Of a stretch of DNA of 8,406 nucleotides, positions 1-6,839 are shown piece by piece (the first letter of the stretch is position 1; each line of letters opens with the position of its first letter). The stretch spans positions 1-8,406 of the forward strand of contig URSI01000041.1 of assembly GCA_900550505.1 (NCBI GenBank), written 5' to 3'. The stretch comes from an uncultured Eubacteriales bacterium. Lineage in GTDB: Bacteria; Bacillota; Clostridia; Oscillospirales; CAG-382. Made by a program: the position numbers and the translations under genes. The notes below the pieces were generated by a model that made no database searches, had not been told where the DNA came from, and saw only the letters and a list, made by a program, of their open reading frames with translations.

Positions 1-420
1 CGCATTGCCGAAAGGCGGATGCTTGAATATACCGAATATGTCGGGAATTATTACGGCACCCCACGCGAATGTGTAAAAGCAAAAACGGAAAACGGGATAA
101 ACGTAGTGCTCGACATAGAAGTCGAAGGCGCTATGCAAGTCAGAAAAGCGGATCCTTCCGCCGTTCTTGTTTTCATAACTCCGCCGGATTTCAAAACCCT
201 CGAATCACGACTCAAAGGTCGCGGCACCGAATCGCCTGAGGTCATAATGAAGCGGCTCGAACGTGCAAAGGACGAAATTGAAGCTTCCTCAAAGTATGAC
301 TACATCATAACAAACTATGACGGTATGGAATATGAAGCCGCGTTGGATCTGACGTATATAGTCAGGGCAAACGCGCTGAAAACCACGAACAAGGATATCC
401 GTCGCAGCTTCTACCTGTGA
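1..420 (+). CDS. gmk: Guanylate kinase, C-terminal part (5' end outside window)
   Basis: This is the 3' part of guanylate kinase, which phosphorylates GMP (or dGMP) to GDP with ATP in the cytoplasm, a step in purine nucleotide recycling. The reading frame is open from base 1, so the true start and the N-terminal P-loop lie upstream; the Met codon at 19 is internal. What remains includes the GMP-binding GNYYGTP motif (about 50-69), the LDIEVEGAMQV strand (109-141) corresponding to the family LDIxxQGA motif, the ITPPD segment, and the LKGRGTES lid motif (about 214-237) with its nucleotide-contacting arginines. About 140 residues of a usual 190-210 are present. rpoZ follows after a 78-base gap, as in the conserved Firmicutes cluster. 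The identity is firm from motifs and neighbours; completeness of the gene cannot be judged. Confidence 0.95.
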   Translation, partial: RIAERRMLEYTEYVGNYYGTPRECVKAKTENGINVVLDIEVEGAMQVRKADPSAVLVFITPPDFKTLESRLKGRGTESPEVIMKRLERAKDEIEASSKYDYIITNYDGMEYEAALDLTYIVRANALKTTNKDIRRSFYL

Positions 421-429
421 TCGACAGTC

Positions 430-458
430 GTGACATTTTTTCAGCCATCAAACATATT
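430..458 (+). promoter_or_regulatory. Possible sigma-A type promoter upstream of rpoZ
   Basis: In the gmk-rpoZ gap, GTGACA at 430-435 matches the -35 consensus at five of six bases, and CATATT at 453-458 matches the -10 consensus at four of six, with a 17-base spacer. The stretch is AT-rich compared with the flanking genes. If real, it would start transcripts near 465 and let rpoZ and the downstream genes be expressed apart from gmk. Weak matches of this kind arise by chance in AT-rich gaps, so this is only a candidate. Confidence 0.25.
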
Positions 459-481
459 TATCAGTAAACGATATACGATAC

Positions 482-490
482 AAAGAAAGG
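482..490 (+). promoter_or_regulatory. Ribosome binding site deciding the rpoZ start
   Basis: The purine-rich AAAGAAAGG ends 8 bases before the ATG at 499, but only 2 bases before the in-frame ATG at 493. Normal Shine-Dalgarno spacing (about 5-10 bases) therefore favours 499. The site is weaker than a full AGGAGG. Confidence 0.55.
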
Positions 491-498
491 TAATGAAA

Positions 499-744
499 AT
501 GCTTTATCCTTCAGTACAGGATCTCACCAACGAAAAAGTGAACCGCTACATGCTCGTTATGGCTACCGCTAAAGCGGCAAGACATATCACGCAGATAGAA
601 GTCGATGCTCACAATGCCGCCATTGAGAAGTCCGAGGGCACTAAAGACGGCAAAAATGACATTGTTTCCTCCGACATCGGGGAGAAGGCGGTTTCGATAG
701 CCGTAGAACGGCTCTATGACGGCAGATACAAGATCGAAGTGTGA
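499..744 (+). CDS. rpoZ: DNA-directed RNA polymerase subunit omega
   Basis: This is the small omega subunit, which binds the beta-prime subunit and aids assembly and stability of RNA polymerase. From ATG 499 it is 81 residues, a normal length for the family. Recognisable parts are the N-terminal YPSVQDL segment, the conserved NRYMLV helix followed by AKAARHI (the usual AKRARQI region), and the C-terminal GEKAVSIAVERL segment typical of omega. Two other in-frame ATGs exist, at 493 (only 2 bases after the likely ribosome binding site) and at 430 (which adds a tail with no family resemblance), so 499 is preferred, with 493 possible. The stop codon overlaps the priA GTG start, suggesting coupled translation. 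Position after gmk agrees with the Firmicutes cluster. Confidence 0.9.
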   Translation: MLYPSVQDLTNEKVNRYMLVMATAKAARHITQIEVDAHNAAIEKSEGTKDGKNDIVSSDIGEKAVSIAVERLYDGRYKIEV

Positions 745-3167
745 ACAGCTGCATGGCGACCGTAGCGGTCAGGCTGATCGACGTGCCTCATGCGTTGGAT
801 AAAGATTACACATATTTCGCACCGGAAAACATCCTTCGCGGTTCGTTGGTCGAAGTGCCCTTCGGAAGGACCGACAGACCTTATGCTGCCGTCGTCCTCG
901 GGGAGTGTGAAACACCGGAAAATGTCACGCCGAAATGTATCTCGCGCGTTCTTGACTACCCGGTCAGACTCACGGAAGAGCTTTTGGGGCTGTGCGGATT
1001 TGTCGCCGAGCGGTGCTTGTGTACCTTCGGCAGCGTCCTGAAAACCGTCATACCTCCCGGCTTCAATATAAAGGCGGACGAATATGTCGATGCCGTATCG
1101 ACCGATGACCTTGACGCCTTCAAAAGCATCTCCGCGCAATGCGAGGAGCTTTACAGGTTTATTTCCGCCAAGGGCAGATGCAGGGTAACACAGCTTCCGT
1201 TCGAGGACGTCAATAAGCTGCTGCGCCAGTTGGGCGAACACGGTCTGATATCGCGCAGCTTTGAGCTTGCCAGACGTATAAACGAAAAGAACGAAAAATA
1301 TGTGAGGCTGTCGATATCTGCCGAAAACGCCGAAATGTACCTTACCGGCGAGTTGAAACCGCCGAGCGAAAAGGCAGGTCGTGTGATAGAGCTGCTGTTG
1401 CAGAACCCCATCGTAGGTGCCTCTGAGCTTTCGGACTATGCCGCGTGCGGTCCTTCGGTCCTCAAAACGCTCGAAAAACACGGCGTGATCGAATTTTACA
1501 GCAGGCGTGCCGAGCGCACATCATATATCGCAGGTACGGAACGGCTCCCGATGCCTACCCTCTCGCATGAGCAACAAAAAGCTTTTGACGAAGTGTCGGC
1601 GCTTATGGACAGTAAGAAGCCTAAAGCGGCGTTGCTGTACGGCGTTACCGGGAGCGGTAAAACGAAGGTCGTGCTTGCCGCCGTAAAAAAAGCGCTCGAC
1701 AGCGGACGGCAGGCGATAGTACTCGTGCCCGAAATAGGGCTTGCCGCGCAGACAGCGGGGATATTTTTATCGCACTTCGGCGACAATGTTGCTGTCATAC
1801 ATTCCGCGCTTTCGGTGGGCGAGAGGCTCGATGCATACCGGCGGATAGCCGAAGGCAGGGCGAATATCGTAGTCGGAACCCGCAGTGCCGTGTTCGCACC
1901 ATGCAGCAATATAGGTGTGATCGCAGTTGACGAAGAACAGGAGCACACCTACCGTTCGGAAATGAGCCCCCGGTACAACGCAATCGAAGTCGCAAAATAC
2001 CGCTGCGCTACTCACGATTCGCTTTTGCTGCTTTGTTCTGCCACACCTTCCGTGGAATCTTTTCACCGTGCCGAGAACGGTTTCTATACGCTGATCAGGC
2101 TCAGCGAACGTTACGGCAACGCGGTGCTGCCGGAGGTGTCGTTTTCCGATCTGAGAGAAGACGATACACTGGCGCCCGACAGAATGATAGGCGCGGATCT
2201 GAAGCGCGAGATCGCCGCCAATCTTGAGCGTGGCGAGCAAACCATTCTCTTTCTGAACAGGCGCGGCTACAACTCCGCCGTGATATGTCACAGGTGCGGT
2301 CATTCCATCGAATGCCCGAATTGCTCGGTGCCGTTGTCTTTACATGTAACGGCTCACTACTGCGGATACACAAGACCGCTCGACTCTGTGTGCCCTGCAT
2401 GTTCAAGCGCGGCGCTCGGATTTGTAGGATACGGCACGCAGCGGCTCGAAGAAGAGCTCAACGAGCTTTTTCCCTCGGCTGCAAAAATAAGGATGGACGG
2501 CGACACCACCGTAGTCCGCGGCTCGCACGACGAAATATATACAAGGTTCAAAAATCGCGAAGCAGATATCCTTTACGGTACGCAAATGATAACAAAGGGA
2601 CTCGACTTCCCCTCCGTTACCCTGGTTGGAGTGATACTTGCCGACGCGTCATTGTACCAAAGTGATTTCCGCGCCTGCGAACGCACCTTTTCGATGCTCA
2701 CCCAAGTGATAGGCCGTGCCGGCCGCGCGGAGAAAGCGGGCAGAGCCATAATCCAGACATACAGTCCGTCACACAGGATACTCGAGCTTGCAAGGCGGCA
2801 GGACTACGACACTTTTTACCGCGAAGAAATCCTGTTGCGGCGCGCGGTGCTGTTCCCGCCGTTCTGCGATATGGGACTGATACACATAAGCGGACAACTC
2901 GAGCGCGAAGTGTGCGAGGCTTCAGGCTGGATTGCGGAACGGCTGCTCAGGCTGAGAGAAACCGAATGTCCAAAGGAACCGATGATCCTTTTCGGTCCGT
3001 TCAACGATCCGATATACAGGCTGAACGGGAGCTTCAGAAAAAGACTCGTAATAAAATTCAAGAGCAATACCTCGACTCGTCGGATATTAGCCAATGCACT
3101 CGAGGGCTTCAGCTCTAAATATAAAAAAACGTATGCATCCGCGGATATAAATCCGCCGATGATCTGA
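741..3167 (+). CDS. priA: Primosomal protein N', replication restart helicase PriA
   Basis: PriA is a superfamily 2 DNA helicase that recognises stalled or broken forks and reloads the replicative helicase. The 808-residue product has the family's usual length. Residues up to about 110 match the 3'-DNA-binding domain (DKDYTYFAP, VPFGR). The helicase core carries Walker A GVTGSGKT (301-308), a DEEQ Walker B box (397-400), SATPS (433-437), NRRGYN (506-511), GTQMITKGLDF (613-623) and QVIGRAGR (655-662). The zinc region at 516-554 keeps C516, C519, C525, C528, C541, C551 and C554, but the loop before C541 is about five residues short and lacks the eighth cysteine. The GTG at 741 gives a four-base overlap with rpoZ; ATG at 753 is an alternative start, and neither has a strong ribosome binding site. 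coaBC, often found just upstream in relatives, is absent. Confidence 0.96.
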   Translation: MNSCMATVAVRLIDVPHALDKDYTYFAPENILRGSLVEVPFGRTDRPYAAVVLGECETPENVTPKCISRVLDYPVRLTEELLGLCGFVAERCLCTFGSVLKTVIPPGFNIKADEYVDAVSTDDLDAFKSISAQCEELYRFISAKGRCRVTQLPFEDVNKLLRQLGEHGLISRSFELARRINEKNEKYVRLSISAENAEMYLTGELKPPSEKAGRVIELLLQNPIVGASELSDYAACGPSVLKTLEKHGVIEFYSRRAERTSYIAGTERLPMPTLSHEQQKAFDEVSALMDSKKPKAALLYGVTGSGKTKVVLAAVKKALDSGRQAIVLVPEIGLAAQTAGIFLSHFGDNVAVIHSALSVGERLDAYRRIAEGRANIVVGTRSAVFAPCSNIGVIAVDEEQEHTYRSEMSPRYNAIEVAKYRCATHDSLLLLCSATPSVESFHRAENGFYTLIRLSERYGNAVLPEVSFSDLREDDTLAPDRMIGADLKREIAANLERGEQTILFLNRRGYNSAVICHRCGHSIECPNCSVPLSLHVTAHYCGYTRPLDSVCPACSSAALGFVGYGTQRLEEELNELFPSAAKIRMDGDTTVVRGSHDEIYTRFKNREADILYGTQMITKGLDFPSVTLVGVILADASLYQSDFRACERTFSMLTQVIGRAGRAEKAGRAIIQTYSPSHRILELARRQDYDTFYREEILLRRAVLFPPFCDMGLIHISGQLEREVCEASGWIAERLLRLRETECPKEPMILFGPFNDPIYRLNGSFRKRLVIKFKSNTSTRRILANALEGFSSKYKKTYASADINPPMI

Positions 3168-3174
3168 CCCGGAT

Positions 3175-3180
3175 AAGAGG
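3175..3180 (+). promoter_or_regulatory. Ribosome binding site for the def GTG start
   Basis: AAGAGG lies 9 bases before the GTG at 3190, inside the 22-base gap after priA. It supports this non-ATG start; no in-frame ATG occurs in the first 30 codons that would preserve the N-terminal helix. Confidence 0.6.
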
Positions 3181-3189
3181 TGTAAAAAC

Positions 3190-3660
3190 GTGGCACTGCT
3201 GCGAATACTGAACGAAAATGAGGATATATTGAGAAAAAAGAGCAAAAGAGTTGATGTTATAAATGACAGGATACTCATGCTGCTTGACGATATGAAAGAA
3301 ACGCTTGCCGCTTCTGGCGGAGTCGGGCTTGCGGCGCCGCAGGTAGGCGTGCTCAGGCGTGTGGTGATAGTGGACACCGGTGAAGGTCCGATAGAGCTTA
3401 TCAATCCCGAAATAGTCGCTACCGTCGGCAGCCGAGAAGTGCTTGAGGGCTGCCTTTCATGCCCCGGAAAATGGGGATATACAATAAGACCCGAAGCCGT
3501 CACGCTAAAAGCGCTCGACCGCACCGGCAAGGAACGCACATACACGGCAGACGGATTGAAGGCTCAGGCTTTTTGTCACGAATGTGACCATCTTGAAGGC
3601 GTGCTGTTTCTTGACAAAGTAGTGCGAATGGCCGATCCCGAGGAGATCGAGAGCAGATGA
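3190..3660 (+). CDS. def: Peptide deformylase
   Basis: Peptide deformylase is a metal-dependent hydrolase that removes the formyl group from the N-terminal methionine of new proteins at the ribosome. The 156-residue product is of normal length and has all three family motifs: GVGLAAPQVG (44-53), EGCLSCPG (86-93) with the metal-binding Cys88, and HECDH (130-134) supplying the two metal-binding histidines and catalytic Glu131. The residue before the HExxH box is Cys rather than the commoner Gln, a conservative-looking variant outside the catalytic set. Translation starts at GTG with a ribosome binding site nine bases upstream. The stop overlaps the fmt start as ATGA (3657-3660), so the enzymes that add and remove the formyl group are probably translated together. 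Confidence 0.96.
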   Translation: MALLRILNENEDILRKKSKRVDVINDRILMLLDDMKETLAASGGVGLAAPQVGVLRRVVIVDTGEGPIELINPEIVATVGSREVLEGCLSCPGKWGYTIRPEAVTLKALDRTGKERTYTADGLKAQAFCHECDHLEGVLFLDKVVRMADPEEIESR

Positions 3661-4553
3661 AGACCGTTTTTATGGGCACTCCCGATTTTGCCGTTAAGCC
3701 GCTGGAAGCGATAGCAAATCGCCATGATGTGGTTTGCGTCGTGACCCGTACCGACAAATCAAGAGGGCGCGGCAACAAGGTTACCCCTTCACCCGTCAAA
3801 CAAGCGGCACAGGCGCTGGGGCTGAACGTGTTCCAGCCGGAAACACTGCGTGACGCGGATGCGGTGAACTTCCTCAGGAGTCTTGACGCCGATATATTCA
3901 TTGTAGCCGCCTTCGGGATGTTGCTGCCGGCAGACGTGCTTGATATACCCAGATACGGATGCGTCAACATCCATGCTTCACTTTTGCCGAAATACCGCGG
4001 TGCGGCGCCGATAAACCGGGCGATCATGAACGGTGATGAATACGGCGGAGTTTCGATAATGTATATGGCTCAAGGTCTCGATACGGGCGATGTCATACTT
4101 CAGAAGAGGTTCCCGATATCGGGGCTCACAGCCGGCGAATATCATGACATGCTCAGCGATGCAATACTCGAGGCGATGGCGCAAATAGAAAACGGCACTG
4201 CGCAGCGCATTCCGCAGGACGATGCGTTTGCCACCTATGCTTCCAAGATAACAAAGGAAGAATTGTGGTTGGATTTTGATCTTGACTCTACCTCGGTCTG
4301 TAATAAAATTAAAGGGCTCTCACCCGCTCCCGGCGCAAGATTCACTCTTGACGGGCGAGTTATAAAAGCGCTTGACGCTCATCCGTCACACGGTCAGGGT
4401 GCTACAGGCGAATTGCTCAAAGTCAGCAAAGAGGGCATAGAAATGGCATGCCGTGAAGGCAGCGTCACCATAAACCTGCTTGTGCCCGAAGGCAGTTCAA
4501 AAATGACCGGCGAGGCATTTTACGCGGGCTACAACGGAGTAAAGCGCACATGA
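3657..4553 (+). CDS. fmt: Methionyl-tRNA formyltransferase
   Basis: This cytoplasmic enzyme transfers the formyl group from 10-formyltetrahydrofolate to Met-tRNA(fMet), making the initiator for bacterial translation. The 298-residue product shows the N-terminal Rossmann-like start MGTPDFAV, the folate-site segment NIHASLLPKYRGAAPI, and GLDTGD (140-145). The expected catalytic triad is present as Asn104, His106 and Asp142, equivalent to E. coli N106, H108 and D144. IPQDD and the ATYASKITKE region mark the linker, followed by the C-terminal tRNA-binding domain (GLSPAPGA onward). The start is fixed by the four-base ATGA overlap with def, and the stop overlaps rsmB in the same way. Nothing essential is missing; it appears functional. 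Confidence 0.97.
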   Translation: MKTVFMGTPDFAVKPLEAIANRHDVVCVVTRTDKSRGRGNKVTPSPVKQAAQALGLNVFQPETLRDADAVNFLRSLDADIFIVAAFGMLLPADVLDIPRYGCVNIHASLLPKYRGAAPINRAIMNGDEYGGVSIMYMAQGLDTGDVILQKRFPISGLTAGEYHDMLSDAILEAMAQIENGTAQRIPQDDAFATYASKITKEELWLDFDLDSTSVCNKIKGLSPAPGARFTLDGRVIKALDAHPSHGQGATGELLKVSKEGIEMACREGSVTINLLVPEGSSKMTGEAFYAGYNGVKRT

Positions 4554-5803
4554 ACAGTCCCAGAAAGCTCGCAGCCGACGCCGTAGGACGCTGTATGGGT
4601 GAAGGCGCGTTCTCAAATCTTGTGGTGTCATCAGAGCTTTCGCGCGGCACCCTGCAGGGACCGGACCGCTCACTTTATACCGCGCTCGTATACACTACTC
4701 TCGAAAATATACTGACAATAGACTCGATCATTTCGATGTGCAGTTCAAAACCGTTGTCAAATCTGCACCCCAGCGTGCTCAACACGCTGCGTGTAGCTAC
4801 GGCGCAGCTTTGGTATATGGACAGGATCCCCGCAAGCGCCGCCGTCAACGAGGCGGTCAACCTGACGGCGGTATCTGCCAAGACATTTGTAAATGCCGTG
4901 CTTCGCGCACTATGCCGCGAACGAGACAAGATAGATGAACAGCTTTCAGAAGCACCCGACAGCATCAAATACAGTATCTGTGACAGCGTGCTCTCACTTA
5001 TCAAAAGGCAGTACCCGGAGGAATACGAGCGGATCGCGCTCTCCGCAAGGCAGCGGATACCGCTTGCGCTTCGCGCAAATACCCTTAAACTCACGCGTGA
5101 AGAACTGCTGAACGCTATTGACGGTTCCAAACCCGGGAAGTATGTATCGACAGCCGTGCTCATATACAATGAAACGGCACAATATGCGGCATCGGAAAGC
5201 GACAGGTATTTCGTGCAGGGCGAGCCTTCACAGTATGCCGTTGAGCTGCTTTCACCGATGCCCGGAGATCTTGTGGTCGATGTTGCCGCGTGTCCGGGCG
5301 GTAAATCCGTCGGTGCCGCCATTGCCATGAACAACAGCGGCAAGATACTTTCGTTTGATATCCATCCCAATAAACTTCCGCTGATAACCCGGACCGCCGC
5401 ACGCATGGGCGTCGATATAATTGAGACCGGTGTGCGGGACGGACGTACTCCCGCAGGAGAACTTGCGGGCAAGGCGGACCGTGTGATCTGTGATGTGCCC
5501 TGCTCTGCCCTTGGTCTTATCAATTCAAAACCCGGCGTTCGCCTTAAGGACGCAGAAGCTTTTGCCTCACTGCCTCAGCTGCAGTATACCATGCTTGAAA
5601 ATGCCTGCGAAATGCTCAGACCCGGCGGAAGAGTGGTATATTCGACCTGTACCTTCAACAGAGATGAAAATGAAGGCGTAACGTCGCCGCTGCTCTCACA
5701 GCACAGGGATATGGTCAAAATATCCGACCGCCTGTTCATGACGTATCGCGACGGGACGGAAGGATTTTACGTATGCTGTATGGAGAAACGCAAGGATGGT
5801 TGA
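4550..5803 (+). CDS. rsmB: 16S rRNA (cytosine-967-C5) methyltransferase RsmB
   Basis: RsmB uses S-adenosylmethionine to methylate C967 (E. coli numbering) of 16S rRNA in the small ribosomal subunit. The 417-residue product has an N-terminal NusB-like RNA-binding domain, roughly residues 1-130, ending in the family's PASAAVNEAV and FVNAVLR segments. The C-terminal Rossmann methyltransferase domain follows, with SAM-binding motif I DVAACPGGKS (244-253), motif IV DVPCS (315-319, Cys318) and motif VI YSTCT (Cys367, the likely nucleophile). Motif I has AAC where CAA is usual, and motif IV reads DVPCSALG rather than DAPCSGLG; both keep the glycines and cysteine that matter. ATGA overlap with fmt and an eight-base overlap with rlmN suggest coupled translation. 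The product might methylate a slightly different cytosine, as Nop2/Sun enzymes are similar to each other, but gene order supports RsmB. Confidence 0.93.
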   Translation: MNSPRKLAADAVGRCMGEGAFSNLVVSSELSRGTLQGPDRSLYTALVYTTLENILTIDSIISMCSSKPLSNLHPSVLNTLRVATAQLWYMDRIPASAAVNEAVNLTAVSAKTFVNAVLRALCRERDKIDEQLSEAPDSIKYSICDSVLSLIKRQYPEEYERIALSARQRIPLALRANTLKLTREELLNAIDGSKPGKYVSTAVLIYNETAQYAASESDRYFVQGEPSQYAVELLSPMPGDLVVDVAACPGGKSVGAAIAMNNSGKILSFDIHPNKLPLITRTAARMGVDIIETGVRDGRTPAGELAGKADRVICDVPCSALGLINSKPGVRLKDAEAFASLPQLQYTMLENACEMLRPGGRVVYSTCTFNRDENEGVTSPLLSQHRDMVKISDRLFMTYRDGTEGFYVCCMEKRKDG

Positions 5804-6815
5804 TATCAAAAGCCTGACCTATGAAGAGCTTGAAGAATATATCGTACAGCTCGGTGAAAGCAGATACCGTGCCGGACAGATATTCAAAGCCCTTGCAAAC
5901 GGTCTTTCAATATCCGAAATGACCAACCTTTCAAAGGCTTTGCGTTCAAGATTGTGTGAAGAATGTATCGATACCGCGGCGGTAATAAATCGCGACAGCA
6001 AGAGCCGCGACGGGACCAGAAAATTTCTTTACGGTTTTGCCGACGGCGAGAACGTGGAAACGGTGCTCATGAAATACAAATACGGCAACACCGTATGCGT
6101 TTCGTCACAGGCCGGTTGCCGTATGGGGTGCCGCTTTTGCGCATCCGCCGTCAACGGTTTCAGGCGCTCGCTGTCAGCCGGGGAGATATTGGAACAGGTA
6201 GTCCGCACGCGTGCGATCACCGGTGAGAACATATCACACGTGGTTCTTATGGGCATCGGAGAGCCGCTTGACAACTTTGATAACGTTATTCGATTTATAA
6301 ATATAGTAAACGACAGTCGCGGATTTGGGCTCGGAATGAGACGTATCTCCCTTTCCACCTGCGGACTTGTCGACGGGATCGACAGGCTTGCAAAGCTTGA
6401 CCTGCAGCTGACGCTTTCCGTTTCGCTGCACGCACCCAACGACGAGATAAGACGTAAGATCATGCCGGTGGCGCTGCGGTACCCTTACGAAAGCCTGATG
6501 GAAGCCTGTTCCCGCTACGAAAAGCGCACGGGCAGAAGGATCTCATTCGAATACGCGATGCTCGAAGGCGTCAACGACAGTATTGACTGTGCAAATGAGC
6601 TGGGACAGCGTCTGTCAGGGACATTGGCACACGTCAATCTGATACCATACAACCGTGTGAGCGGAAAAAATTTCGGCAGAAGCGGTCGAGAAACGATACG
6701 GATATTCGCCGAAACGCTGGAGAAATACGGTGTAAACACCACCGTTCGCCGCGCACTCGGAAGCGATATAGATGCTGCCTGCGGGCAGCTGAGAGCAAAA
6801 AATCAGCAGATCTGA
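5796..6815 (+). CDS. rlmN: Dual-specificity 23S rRNA (A2503-C2)/tRNA (A37-C2) methyltransferase RlmN
   Basis: RlmN is a radical SAM enzyme that methylates C2 of adenosine 2503 in 23S rRNA and, in studied bacteria, A37 of some tRNAs. The 339-residue product is of usual length. The 4Fe-4S cluster motif CRMGCRFC gives Cys108, Cys112 and Cys115. Cys101 lies seven residues upstream and matches E. coli C118. The C-terminal DIDAACGQL motif gives Cys329, matching the methyl-carrying C355. The GIGEPL motif (about residues 152-157) and the SVSLHAPND segment are also typical. Presence of both extra cysteines and the strict gene order argue for RlmN rather than the antibiotic-resistance relative Cfr. The ATG at 5796 lies inside the end of rsmB (overlap 5796-5803), with a GGAG at 5782-5785 as a possible ribosome binding site. 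Confidence 0.95.
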   Translation: MVDIKSLTYEELEEYIVQLGESRYRAGQIFKALANGLSISEMTNLSKALRSRLCEECIDTAAVINRDSKSRDGTRKFLYGFADGENVETVLMKYKYGNTVCVSSQAGCRMGCRFCASAVNGFRRSLSAGEILEQVVRTRAITGENISHVVLMGIGEPLDNFDNVIRFINIVNDSRGFGLGMRRISLSTCGLVDGIDRLAKLDLQLTLSVSLHAPNDEIRRKIMPVALRYPYESLMEACSRYEKRTGRRISFEYAMLEGVNDSIDCANELGQRLSGTLAHVNLIPYNRVSGKNFGRSGRETIRIFAETLEKYGVNTTVRRALGSDIDAACGQLRAKNQQI

Positions 6816-6826
6816 CTGTAAGGATC

Positions 6827-6831
6827 GGAGG
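6827..6831 (+). promoter_or_regulatory. Strong ribosome binding site deciding a TTG start for the phosphatase
   Basis: GGAGG sits 8 bases before the TTG at 6840. It is the best Shine-Dalgarno match in the window. The first in-frame ATG, at 6870, would remove the conserved first strand of the PP2C fold, so TTG is the likely start. Confidence 0.8.
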
Positions 6832-6839
6832 CGAACTAA

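Noticed and set aside
421..441. Short palindrome CGACAGTCG followed by a run of six T after gmk, as a terminator
   Set aside because: The arms would need a one-base loop, and with a usable loop only about three pairs remain, too weak for an intrinsic terminator. The T run also lies several bases away from the palindrome.
714..1481. Long open frame of 255 codons on the minus strand opposite priA
   Set aside because: It lies entirely over well-conserved coding sequence of priA on the + strand, has no recognisable motifs, and is explained by codon bias in the real gene.
1929..1940. PriA Walker B reading DEEQ instead of the DEEH box of E. coli
   Set aside because: The metal-binding Asp-Glu pair is kept, and DEEQ is, to my knowledge, seen in PriA of other Clostridia, so it is not a lesion.
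5279..5308. RsmB motif I with AAC in place of CAA before PGGKS
   Set aside because: The cysteine shift is outside the two catalytic cysteines (Cys318 and Cys367), and the SAM-binding glycines are intact; this looks like normal divergence.
4675..5523. Long open frame of 282 codons on the minus strand opposite rsmB
   Set aside because: It is Ser-rich low-information translation opposite a gene with all RsmB motifs, the typical look of an antisense shadow. The same holds for the minus-strand frame at 1767-2303.
6096..6140. Possible Cfr-type resistance methyltransferase instead of RlmN
   Set aside because: Gene position between rsmB and the phosphatase is the standard RlmN position, and the cysteine pattern and C-terminal DIDAACGQL fit the housekeeping enzyme.
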